From Desulfatibacillum aliphaticivorans DSM 15576 (lineage in GTDB: Bacteria; Desulfobacterota; Desulfobacteria; Desulfobacterales; Desulfatibacillaceae): a stretch of DNA of 64,000 nt. Both the position numbers and the translations under genes were made by a program. The stretch is taken from assembly GCF_000429905.1 (NCBI RefSeq), contig NZ_AUCT01000019.1, positions 1-64,000 on the forward strand. The letters run 5' to 3'. Of the stretch, positions 8,594 through 15,991 are shown piece by piece. Position 1 is the first letter of the stretch; each line of letters starts with the position of its first letter. Below the pieces are notes generated by a model that was not told where the DNA came from, searched no databases, and saw only the letters and a list, made by a program, of their open reading frames with translations.

Positions 8594-9418
8594 TTAGTGG
8601 AGAAGATTTTGAAGATCGTAACCAACAATGCTTTGAATTTTCGCTATCAAATAATCCCTCTTGTAATAGGCGAACACCGCAATGCCAATCAGATACATGA
8701 AACGCCTGAGCACGACGGTATAGTCCCAGAATTCTTTGAATTGGGCCCGCTTTTCGCGAACCCAGCGCCAGCGTTCCCGGCTCCGGGCTTTTCTCTCCGC
8801 CGCACGCTGAGCCTTCATAACCAACCTGGCATGCTTTCTCTGGGCAATTTTCTCTCTGGACAAGGCGGTTTTATCCAGCTTGGCCTTTTGCTTGGCCATG
8901 GCTTTTATGTGCTGCATCTTCCGCCTTTCCTGCAAAATCCTGCCGGGAGCGGCCAGCCATTCCACAAAGGCGTCGGTTTTTTCGTTGAATATTTTGACAA
9001 AACGCTGACCCAAGGGCAGGCCGCGCCGGGCTTCCTTGGCCAGGCGCCGGGCCTCTTTGGCCGCCTCTTTCCGGCGCTTTTTTTCCACCCGGGCCAGGGC
9101 CTTGGCCTCCAGGATCGGCCGCCGCCTTTCCATGCGGGCCTTTTTCCTGGCCAAACGGGCCTTTTTAGCCTGAACCATGGAGTCGTGGATCGCATGGAAC
9201 GGCGTCATGATGAAATCGGCGATTCTCTGAAAAAACTCGTTTAAAAACTTTATAATCCTGCGCAGCAGGCGAAGCCCCCTGCTTTCTTTACGGCGCTTAT
9301 TCTTCTCTTCTTCCCTGGCCATGAGTTCCTGCCAGCGTTTTTGAACAGCCGCCACCTTTTTGGCTTCTTTTTTGTCCACCGCAATTTGTTTTGCTTCTGA
9401 TGAGTCGCCGTTTGCCAT
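8594..9418 (-). CDS. Basic, charged coiled-coil protein of unknown function
   Basis: A 274-residue protein dominated by Lys, Arg, Ala and Glu in long runs without prolines (for example KKARLARKKARMERRRPI and EAKALARVEKKRRKEAAKEA), which predicts extended alpha-helix or coiled coil. A more hydrophobic helix near residues 60-85 (RIIKFLNEFFQRIADFIMTP) and a C-terminal hydrophobic stretch (FMYLIGIAVFAYYKRDYLI, about 235-255) may touch or enter the membrane. AGGAG precedes the ATG. No homologous family was recognised. Strong net positive charge suggests contact with nucleic acid or membrane lipids; this is inference from composition. Confidence 0.65.
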   Translation of the reverse strand: MANGDSSEAKQIAVDKKEAKKVAAVQKRWQELMAREEEKNKRRKESRGLRLLRRIIKFLNEFFQRIADFIMTPFHAIHDSMVQAKKARLARKKARMERRRPILEAKALARVEKKRRKEAAKEARRLAKEARRGLPLGQRFVKIFNEKTDAFVEWLAAPGRILQERRKMQHIKAMAKQKAKLDKTALSREKIAQRKHARLVMKAQRAAERKARSRERWRWVREKRAQFKEFWDYTVVLRRFMYLIGIAVFAYYKRDYLIAKIQSIVGYDLQNLLH

Positions 9419-9553
9419 GGGGGAGTCTCCTGTAAGAAAAATGCGCCTGAAATAATATCGGGAACGTACCGAAAATGCAAGCGGGAAGAGATTGTTAAGT
9501 ATATGAAAACCTGCAATAAACAGTATTGGTAACCATTAACAATTTTTGAAAAC

Positions 9554-9583
9554 CCGCCGCACGGGAGTTCTCCCGGCCGGCGG
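9554..9583. other. Strong GC hairpin in the gap before tRNA-Ala
   Basis: CCGCCG...CGGCGG outer arms and CGGGAG/CTCCCG inner arms form a nested stem with a two-base internal loop and a two-base apex. There is no T-run on the plus side and only TTTT after GGG on the minus side, so it is a poor terminator. No gene reads into it from the right on the minus strand. It sits in the 9419-9729 gap, which otherwise holds only the tRNA promoter. Confidence 0.5.
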
Positions 9584-9684
9584 CGTCGCCCGGAAGATTG
9601 AAAAGAGGAGCGGCCGAGAATAGGGGGATATCCATTTATTGAGAATTTTTTTCATAAAGATTGAACAAAGAATGGAAATAAGGC

Positions 9685-9712
9685 TTGACACATGGGCGCG
9701 CTTCCTGATACT
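9685..9712 (+). promoter_or_regulatory. Sigma-70 promoter of tRNA-Ala
   Basis: A perfect -35 TTGACA (9685-9690) and a -10 GATACT (9707-9712), 16 bases apart, place the start about 10 bases before the mature tRNA end at 9730. It closely fits a stable-RNA promoter. Confidence 0.8.
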
Positions 9713-9729
9713 TGCTTGTTCCGTTGCAC

Positions 9730-9805
9730 GGGGCTGTAGCTCAGCTGGGAGAGCACATGACTGGCAGTCATGGGGTCAGGGGTTCAAGTCCCCTCAGCTC
9801 CACCA
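9730..9805 (+). tRNA. tRNA-Ala (anticodon GGC)
   Basis: A 76-base tRNA with encoded CCA. The acceptor arm GGGGCTG pairs with CAGCTCC and includes the G3:U70 wobble that identifies alanine tRNAs. The D-arm (GCTCAGCTGGGAGAGC), the anticodon arm CATGA-CTGGCAG-TCATG with anticodon GGC, and the T-arm with GGTTCAAGTC are all present. It reads GCC and GCU codons. Confidence 0.97.
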
Positions 9806-9819
9806 CCAATAAAATCAAA

Positions 9820-9850
9820 GGGTTAGGTCATTTGGCCTGACCCTTTTTTT
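9820..9850 (+). terminator. Intrinsic terminator of tRNA-Ala
   Basis: GGGTTAGG pairs with CCTGACCC (one G-T wobble) around an eight-base loop and is followed at once by seven T residues. It ends the single-gene tRNA transcript 15 bases after CCA. Confidence 0.9.
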
Positions 9851-9984
9851 ATGGCGGATTCCTGACTGGTTGCGGACAGGCGCGGATTTGCCGTCCAGAT
9901 CGTCTATTTCCTCGTTATTGGAGCCGGGCATGTAATGGTAATAAGTATCCACCGTTACCTTGATCGAAATGTAAATAGTCAATA

Positions 9985-10012
9985 TTGAAAATAATTAAGT
10001 GCCTTTTAATAT
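9985..10012 (+). promoter_or_regulatory. Possible promoter for the EamA transporter gene
   Basis: TTGAAA (9985-9990) and TAATAT (10007-10012) with 16-base spacing in an AT-rich stretch. It lies about 200 bases before the gene. This is the only reasonable sigma-70 match seen in the 9851-10216 gap. Confidence 0.3.
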
Positions 10013-10065
10013 AAAATTTGTCATCTTCTTTACAAGATTTCTATAGATGTATGATTTATTTGAGA

Positions 10066-10077
10066 CCTTGTACAAGG
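10066..10077. promoter_or_regulatory. Perfect 12-bp palindrome, possible operator
   Basis: CCTTGTACAAGG is fully symmetric and stands alone in the leader region upstream of the EamA transporter. A related TTTGTAC occurs a few bases downstream. Whether a repressor binds here is unknown. Confidence 0.35.
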
Positions 10078-10216
10078 CATCTTTGTACTGGCTCGTCCAA
10101 TAGCAGATGCCCCCCCTTAATCAAATCCACAAAAAACATGTTGCCGGAATAGTGCTGCATAGGTATGACTCTTTGCACGGTTTTCGAGGCTATGATGCCT
10201 CGGAATAAGGAGAAGC

Positions 10217-11101
10217 ATGACACGGCAGCAGCAGGCATATGCATACGCTTTTGGGGCGGTTTTGATCTGGTCCACGGTGGCGTCGGCGTTTAAGATATCC
10301 CTCCGGCATTTAAGCCCGATCCAGCTTTTGTTGTGGGCGGATATTTTTTCGATCATCTGTCTGTTTTCCGTTTTGCTGGTTCAGAAGAAGCTGCCGTTGC
10401 TCACGACCCTGCCTCGCCCCGCCCTCAGGCGCGGTTTGGCCCTTGGAATATTGAACCCCTTCCTTTATTATGTAATTTTGTTCGCGGCCTACGACCTGCT
10501 GCCCGCCCAGGAGGCTCAGCCCCTCAACTACACCTGGGCCATCACCCTCACCGTATTTTCCTGGCCCTTGCTGGGCCAGCGCCTTGGGCTTCGGGAGGCC
10601 GTCGCAATCGGCGTCAGCTACGCCGGCGTGGTGCTTATATCCACCCACGGCGCCCCTTTCGCCCTTTCCTTTTCCAGCGGGCCGGGCGTGGCCCTGGCCT
10701 TAGGCAGCACCATCATCTGGGCTTTGTTTTGGATTTTTAACGCCAAGGACGAGACCGACCCGGTCATCAGCCTGTTTTTGAACTTTTCAGCCGGCTTTCC
10801 CTTTATTTTGATCGCATGCCTCCTGTTTTCATCCCCCTGGCCCGGAGCCTGGCAGGGCTTGGCGGGTGCGGCCTACGTGGGCGTGTTTGAAATGGGAATC
10901 ACCTTTGTTTTCTGGCTGAAAGCCTTGCGCCTGACTTCCAGCGCGGCCAAGGTGTCCACCTTGATATTTTTCTCGCCTTTTTTGTCCCTGGTTTTCATCC
11001 ATTTTCTCGTGGGGGAGGAGATTTTGCTCTCCACCATCGTCGGCCTGGGATTCATAATAGCAGGCAATGCTCTTCAGCAGACCGGTAAAGGCGCCGATTA
11101 A
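10217..11101 (+). CDS. EamA/DMT-family transporter
   Basis: A 294-residue integral membrane protein with about ten hydrophobic helices arranged as two EamA repeats. The first opens with YAFGAVLIWSTVASAFKISL, a typical start of the drug/metabolite transporter superfamily; the second repeat has ALGSTIIWALFWIFNAK. Family members export amino acids or other small metabolites, but the substrate cannot be read from the sequence. AAGGAG lies before the ATG, and a small hairpin (CGAGGC...GCCTCG, 10185-10202) stands just ahead of that site. It is a single gene between the tRNA and the liv operon. Confidence 0.85.
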   Translation: MTRQQQAYAYAFGAVLIWSTVASAFKISLRHLSPIQLLLWADIFSIICLFSVLLVQKKLPLLTTLPRPALRRGLALGILNPFLYYVILFAAYDLLPAQEAQPLNYTWAITLTVFSWPLLGQRLGLREAVAIGVSYAGVVLISTHGAPFALSFSSGPGVALALGSTIIWALFWIFNAKDETDPVISLFLNFSAGFPFILIACLLFSSPWPGAWQGLAGAAYVGVFEMGITFVFWLKALRLTSSAAKVSTLIFFSPFLSLVFIHFLVGEEILLSTIVGLGFIIAGNALQQTGKGAD

Positions 11102-11184
11102 TTTCCGATTCTACTATTGCACTATTGTGCAATTGGCCGATTTATAATGGTTTTCACCTATTTCTCAGGGCGTTCAAAATCAGG

Positions 11185-11237
11185 TTGACGCATTGCGTTC
11201 TGTGAGGGTATCGTTAGGTTTTTAAGGGCGTACGCCC
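11185..11237 (+). promoter_or_regulatory. Candidate liv promoter and start-site palindrome
   Basis: TTGACG (11185-11190) and TATCGT (11209-11214), 18 bases apart, form a moderate sigma-70 match. The perfect 12-bp palindrome GGGCGTACGCCC follows at 11226-11237, at or just after the expected start point, so it could be an operator or a leader hairpin. livK starts 42 bases further on. Confidence 0.4.
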
Positions 11238-11279
11238 AAACCCCAAAAAACACCCCTCTATTTTGGAAAGGAGATAGCA

Positions 11280-12398
11280 ATGAAAAAAATTCTGTTTCTG
11301 ATCGCGGCGCTGAGCATCATCGCAGCCGGGACGGCCTTGGCGGCCGACACCGTCAAAATCGGCCTGACGGCTCCTATTACCGGTTCCTGGGCCGCGGAAG
11401 GCCAGGACATGAAGCAGATTTGTGAACTGTTGGCCGATCAGGTGAACGCCGATGGCGGCCTGTTGGGCAAAGAGGTCGAGGTGGTTGTGGCTGATGACGG
11501 CGGCAACGAGCAGACCGCAGCCCTGGCGGCCCAGCGTCTGGCGACCAAAGGCATTGTCGCCGTTGTGGGCACCTACGGCTCCTCCGTGACCGAGGCTTCC
11601 CAGGGCATTTACAACGCCGCCAAGATCCCCCAAATCGCCAATGGATCCACGGCTGTCCGCCTGACCGAAAAAGGCCTGAAATACTTTTTCCGCACCAGCC
11701 CCCGCGATGACGAGCAGGGCCGGGTGGCCGCCAAGACCCTCATGGGCATGGGCTACAAAAAGATCGCCATTCTCCATGACAACACCACTTACGCCAAGGG
11801 CCTGGCCGAAGAAACCAAGGCTCTTCTGGACAAAGAGCCCGTGGAACTGGTTTTCTTTGACGCTCTGACCCCCGGCGAGCAGGACTACACCACCATTCTG
11901 ACCACCCTGAAAACCAAGAATGCGGAAGTGGTTTTCTTCACCGGCTACTATCCGGAAGCGGGCCTCATGCTTCGCCAGAAAAAAGAGATGGGCTTTGACG
12001 TTCCCTTTGTGGGCGGCGACGCCACCAACAACCCCGACCTGGTGAAGATCGCCGGCAAAGACGCCGCCGAAGGCTTCTACTTTATTTCTCCTCCGGTTCC
12101 CCAGGATCTGCCCTCCAAGGAGGCCAAAGACTTCCTGGCCGCTTACACCAAGAAATACGGCGCAGCTCCCGGCTCCATCTGGGCGGTTCTCTCCGGCGAC
12201 GGCTTCCGGGTTATGGTGGAAGCCATTAAGCAGACCAATTCCACCGATCCCAACAAGATCGCCGATTACCTGCATACGGGTATGAAAGACTTCCCCGGAC
12301 TGACGGGAACAATCTCCTTTAACGAAAAGGGCGACCGCGTCGGCGACGTATATCGGGTTTACAAAGTAGATGCAGAGGGTGGGTTCATCCTTCAGTAA
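11280..12398 (+). CDS. livK: Branched-chain amino acid ABC transporter, binding protein
   Basis: A 372-residue periplasmic protein with a clear signal peptide (residues 1-21, cleavage near TALAAD). It opens with VKIGLTAPITGSWAAEGQD, the standard start of type I periplasmic binding proteins of the Leu/Ile/Val family. Other family marks are YGSSVTEASQGIY, FFRTSPRDDEQGRVAAK and GGDATNNPDL. It delivers ligand to LivHM. AAAGGAG is well placed. First gene of a five-gene transporter set; the hairpin after it probably allows higher expression of the binding protein than of the membrane parts. Confidence 0.93.
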   Translation: MKKILFLIAALSIIAAGTALAADTVKIGLTAPITGSWAAEGQDMKQICELLADQVNADGGLLGKEVEVVVADDGGNEQTAALAAQRLATKGIVAVVGTYGSSVTEASQGIYNAAKIPQIANGSTAVRLTEKGLKYFFRTSPRDDEQGRVAAKTLMGMGYKKIAILHDNTTYAKGLAEETKALLDKEPVELVFFDALTPGEQDYTTILTTLKTKNAEVVFFTGYYPEAGLMLRQKKEMGFDVPFVGGDATNNPDLVKIAGKDAAEGFYFISPPVPQDLPSKEAKDFLAAYTKKYGAAPGSIWAVLSGDGFRVMVEAIKQTNSTDPNKIADYLHTGMKDFPGLTGTISFNEKGDRVGDVYRVYKVDAEGGFILQ

Positions 12399-12437
12399 TT
12401 AACACGGATTGCGTATCGTTCGCACCGTATGCGGAGG

Positions 12438-12468
12438 GGGCGGCAGGGGCTTAAGGCCTTTGCCGCCC
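12438..12468 (+). terminator. Partial terminator or stabilising hairpin between livK and livH
   Basis: GGGCGGCA pairs with TGCCGCCC, with inner GGC/GCC pairs possible, followed by GTTTCCCTTTTT. In binding-protein operons a hairpin here commonly protects the upstream mRNA and lowers readthrough. Confidence 0.6.
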
Positions 12469-12518
12469 GTTTCCCTTTTTGGGGCCTTCGTGAAAATTCC
12501 TGCAAGGGGAACTGACTC

Positions 12519-13424
12519 ATGGAACAATTTTTCCAGCAATTGACCAACGGGCTGGCCATCGGAGGCATATACGCCCTTATCGCTTTGGGCTACACCCTGG
12601 TTTACGGGGTATTAAAACTCATCAATTTCGCCCACGGCGATTTATTCACCATCGGGGCTTTTCTGGGCCTCTCTCTTCTTACGGCTTTTTCCCTGACCGA
12701 CAAATTGGGCTTTGCCATGGGCGTTGGCGCCCTGGTGCTTATGATCGTGTGCCTGGTGGGCATCATCGGTATATTGTTGGATCAGGCGGCCTATAAGCCT
12801 TTGCGCACATCCCCGCGCCTGTCGGCAGTGGTTTCGGCGCTTGGCATGTCCATTGTCTTTTCCAACGCCATCATGCTGGTTTTCGGCCCCAATCCCCAAG
12901 TTTACCCCCACGGAATTCTGCCCACCAGCGTGCTGCACATTTTCGGACTGCCCTTTCCGGTCAAACGCCTTCTTTTATTGGTAACCTCCGTGGTGCTCAT
13001 GGCGGCCCTGTACTTTTTCATCCAAAAGACCACCATCGGCGCGGCCATCCGCGCGGCGGCCATTGACCAGGACGCGGCCCGGCTTATGGGCATCAACGTG
13101 AACCTGGTGATCATGCTGATTTTCTTTATCGGCCCCGCCCTGGGCGGCGCGGCCGGAGTCATGGTGGGGCTCTATTACGGGCAGATCAAGTGGACCATGG
13201 GCTGGCTATATGGGCTCAAGGCCTTTACCGCAGCCATTCTGGGAGGCATAGGCAACATCCCTGGCGCCATGGTGGGCGGGCTTTTGCTGGGAGTCATCGA
13301 ATCCCTGGGCTCGGCCTACATCTCCATGGCCTGGAAAGACGCCATCACCTTTGTGGTGCTCATTTTAATCCTGATTGTCCGTCCCACGGGCCTGTTGGGG
13401 GAAAGGGTGGCTGAGAAGATATGA
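12519..13424 (+). CDS. livH: Branched-chain amino acid ABC transporter permease LivH
   Basis: A 301-residue inner-membrane permease with about eight hydrophobic helices. GLAIGGIYALIALGYTLVYG followed by LKLINFAHGDLFTIGAF is the signature N-terminus of LivH. The conserved loop near the C-terminus (GLKAFTAAILGGIGNIPGAM) contacts the ATPase. AAGGGG precedes the ATG. Its stop overlaps the livM start by ATGA. Confidence 0.94.
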   Translation: MEQFFQQLTNGLAIGGIYALIALGYTLVYGVLKLINFAHGDLFTIGAFLGLSLLTAFSLTDKLGFAMGVGALVLMIVCLVGIIGILLDQAAYKPLRTSPRLSAVVSALGMSIVFSNAIMLVFGPNPQVYPHGILPTSVLHIFGLPFPVKRLLLLVTSVVLMAALYFFIQKTTIGAAIRAAAIDQDAARLMGINVNLVIMLIFFIGPALGGAAGVMVGLYYGQIKWTMGWLYGLKAFTAAILGGIGNIPGAMVGGLLLGVIESLGSAYISMAWKDAITFVVLILILIVRPTGLLGERVAEKI

Positions 13425-14485
13425 ACGACGCACCGCGCTTTTCCAAAAGACAGATCATATACGCCGTGGTGGCCGTGGTATGGATTGTCTCGCCCCTGTT
13501 TCTCGACAACTACCAGACCGACGTTCTGAACACCGTTGGGCTGTATGCCATTCTGGCCCTGTCTCTGAACGTCATCCTGGGTTACGGGGGTATGTTTCAT
13601 ATGGGGCATGCGGCGTTTTACGCCATTGGCGCTTACACCACGGCCATCCTGTCCACCCAGTTCGGCGTTCCCACAATGTGGACCATGCCCATTGCAGGGA
13701 TTTTGGCGGGGGTTTTCGCCCTGATCGTAGCCCGGCCCATCATCCACCTGCGGGGCGACTATTTGTTGATCGTGACCATTGGCATGGTGGAAATCGTGCG
13801 CATTGCCATTATCAATGACGCGGTTTCCAGCGCAGCCAAATTCCTCAACAAGGGTTTTATGCTCTTGGGCATCCAGGATTGGGCCTTGTGCGAGAAAATC
13901 GCCAATGCCTCAACCGGCGGCCCAAACGGAATATTCGGGGTGGCGGCGCCGTCCATTTTCGGATTTGAGATTAACGGCATTGTAAACACCACCCACTACT
14001 TTTTCTTGATCACCGCGTTCCTGGCGGCGACCATCCTACTGTTTTTTCTGCTGGAGCGGTCCCGCTACGGCCGGGCGCTGCGTTACTTGTGCTCGGACGA
14101 GATCGCAGCCGAAGGCAGCGGCGTGAACACCTCGGGCTACAAGCTGAGCGCCTTTGTGATCGGCGCGTTTTGGGCGGGCATGGCCGGAACTTTGTTTGCA
14201 GGCAAGATTACCTTTATTTCGCCCACCAGCTTCACTTTCGCCGAGTCCGTAACCCTGTTCATGATCGTCATCCTAGGCGGATCGGGGTACATTCCCGGCG
14301 TGATTTTAGGCGCTTTGCTTGTTGTGGGGCTTCCGGAAATCTTCCAGGATTTTCAAAAATGGAGAATGCTTGTATTCGGCATTGTGCTGGTGATCATGAT
14401 GGTTTTAAGGCCCCAGGGCATTATGCCGCCCAAACCGCCCAAATATCCCATACACAAAGTGGATGAAAGGGAGGTGACGCTATGA
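13421..14485 (+). CDS. livM: Branched-chain amino acid ABC transporter permease LivM
   Basis: A 354-residue second permease subunit with about nine or ten membrane helices. Family marks include LSLNVILGYGGMFHMGHAAFYAIGAY near the N-terminus (split here: LSLNVILGYGG, MGHAAFYAIGAY), RYGRALRYLCSDEIAAEGSG and the ATPase-contact region ESVTLFMIVILGGSGYIPG. It overlaps livH by four bases and livG by four bases, so the three are probably translationally coupled. Confidence 0.93.
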   Translation: MNDAPRFSKRQIIYAVVAVVWIVSPLFLDNYQTDVLNTVGLYAILALSLNVILGYGGMFHMGHAAFYAIGAYTTAILSTQFGVPTMWTMPIAGILAGVFALIVARPIIHLRGDYLLIVTIGMVEIVRIAIINDAVSSAAKFLNKGFMLLGIQDWALCEKIANASTGGPNGIFGVAAPSIFGFEINGIVNTTHYFFLITAFLAATILLFFLLERSRYGRALRYLCSDEIAAEGSGVNTSGYKLSAFVIGAFWAGMAGTLFAGKITFISPTSFTFAESVTLFMIVILGGSGYIPGVILGALLVVGLPEIFQDFQKWRMLVFGIVLVIMMVLRPQGIMPPKPPKYPIHKVDEREVTL

Positions 14486-15252
14486 GCCTCCTGAAACTGG
14501 ACGGAGTGGTGAAAACATTCGGCGGTTTGACCGCTGTGGATGAGGTCTCTTTTGAGGTGCCCAAGGGCTCGATTTTCGGGCTTATAGGCCCTAATGGGGC
14601 AGGCAAGACCACCGTGTTCAACCTGATCACCGGAAATTACAAACCGGACCGGGGCGCGGTCGTCTTTAACGGCGAGAACATCACGGGCAGAATCACGCAC
14701 AAGATCGTGGAGCTTGGCGTCGCCAGGACTTTCCAGACAATCCGGCTGTTCCAGGAGATGTCCGTGCTGGAAAACGTGCTGGCCGGATGCCATTGCCGCA
14801 TGACTTCCGGCCCCATATCCGCCATGTTCCGGCTTCCCAAAGCCCGCCGGGAGGAAAAAAAGACTCTGGGCAAGGCCCTGGCCGAACTTCGGTTCACCGG
14901 CCTGGAGGCTCAGGCGGAGAATCTGGCCAAGAATCTTTCCTACGGCAACCAGCGGCTTTTGGAAATCGCCCGGGCTTTGGCTACGGACCCGCAACTGCTC
15001 ATTCTGGACGAGCCCGCCGGCGGCATGAACGAGCAGGAAACCGCGGCTTTGGTGGAATTGATTTTCCAGATTCAACAGCGCGGCATCACCGTGCTTTTGA
15101 TCGAGCACGACATGAGCCTGGTCATGAAAGCCTGCGAGTATCTTGTGGTTATAGAATACGGCAAGAAAATCGCCGAAGGAACTCCGGACGTGGTGAAAAA
15201 AGACCCCAAGGTTATCGAAGCCTACCTGGGCAGCGATGAAGATGATTTTTAG
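14482..15252 (+). CDS. livG: Branched-chain amino acid ABC transporter ATPase LivG
   Basis: A 256-residue ATPase. Walker A is GPNGAGKTT (about residues 36-44), the ABC signature is LSYGNQRLLEIARAL, and Walker B is LLILDEPAGG, followed by the switch His in IEHDMSLVM. The signature reads LSYGNQ rather than LSGGQ, which is usual for LivG. The C-terminal GTPDVVKKDPKVIEAYLG is typical of the family. Starts within the livM stop. Confidence 0.95.
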   Translation: MSLLKLDGVVKTFGGLTAVDEVSFEVPKGSIFGLIGPNGAGKTTVFNLITGNYKPDRGAVVFNGENITGRITHKIVELGVARTFQTIRLFQEMSVLENVLAGCHCRMTSGPISAMFRLPKARREEKKTLGKALAELRFTGLEAQAENLAKNLSYGNQRLLEIARALATDPQLLILDEPAGGMNEQETAALVELIFQIQQRGITVLLIEHDMSLVMKACEYLVVIEYGKKIAEGTPDVVKKDPKVIEAYLGSDEDDF

Positions 15253-15261
15253 GGAGCGCCC

Positions 15262-15975
15262 ATGCTTTTAGATATTAAAAACCTGCACGTCAAATACGGC
15301 AATGTGGAGGCCCTGCACGGCATCGACGTCGAGGTCGAAGAAGGGGAGATCGTCACCCTGTTGGGCGCCAACGGCGCGGGAAAAACCACCACCCTGAACG
15401 CCATCTCCGGCCTGGTCAACGTGACCAAAGGGGAGATTGTATTCAGCGGCGAGGCCCTGCACAAACTTCCGGCCCACAAGGTGGTGACCCGCAAAATCAC
15501 CCAATCGCCCGAAGGCCGCCGGGTTTTCGGCGTATTGACCGTCCAGGAAAACCTGAATTTAGGAGCCTTTACGTCCAAAAATAAAGAGAGGGTTGCAAAA
15601 AGCCTGGAATGGATCTATGAGCTTTTTCCTCGTCTGGCGGAGCGCAGGACCCAGTTGGCCGGGACCCTGTCCGGCGGCGAGCAGCAGATGCTGGCCATCG
15701 GCAGGGCTCTCATGTCCAACCCTAAGCTCTTGCTTTTGGACGAGCCCAGCCTGGGTCTTGCGCCAGTGCTGGTGAACCAGATTTTTAAGACGGTTCGTCA
15801 AATCAATCAGGCCGGCGTTACGGTCATGCTGGTGGAGCAGAACGCCCGCATGGCCCTTAAGCTGGCCCATCGGGGGTACGTGATGGAGGTGGGGAAAATA
15901 GTCATGGCCGATTCGGCCCAAGCGTTGTTGAAAAACCCCGATGTGCTCCAAGCCTATCTGGGAGGAGCCGAGTGA
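15262..15975 (+). CDS. livF: Branched-chain amino acid ABC transporter ATPase LivF
   Basis: A 237-residue ATPase with Walker A GANGAGKTT, signature LSGGEQQMLAIGRAL and Walker B LLLLDEPSLGL, followed by VEQNARMALKLA, which is characteristic of LivF. The C-terminal LLKNPDVLQAYLGG matches family length. GGAGC lies before the ATG, nine bases after livG. It completes the transporter and is followed 16 bases later by putA. Confidence 0.95.
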   Translation: MLLDIKNLHVKYGNVEALHGIDVEVEEGEIVTLLGANGAGKTTTLNAISGLVNVTKGEIVFSGEALHKLPAHKVVTRKITQSPEGRRVFGVLTVQENLNLGAFTSKNKERVAKSLEWIYELFPRLAERRTQLAGTLSGGEQQMLAIGRALMSNPKLLLLDEPSLGLAPVLVNQIFKTVRQINQAGVTVMLVEQNARMALKLAHRGYVMEVGKIVMADSAQALLKNPDVLQAYLGGAE

Positions 15976-15991
15976 TCCGAAAGGAGTAAAA

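Noticed and set aside
9554..9583. GC hairpin as a terminator
   Set aside because: No T-run on the plus side, a short one on the minus side and no gene reading into it; kept only as an unexplained hairpin.
10056..10244. Minus-strand 62-codon frame upstream of the EamA gene
   Set aside because: No ribosome site, overlaps the transporter start, no recognised family.
11116..11133. ATTGCAC/GTGCAAT hairpin after the EamA transporter as terminator
   Set aside because: Stem is only seven AT/GC mixed pairs and no T-run follows.
11214..12275. Minus-strand open frame of 353 codons opposite livK
   Set aside because: Shadow of livK; Gly/His-rich composition without domains.
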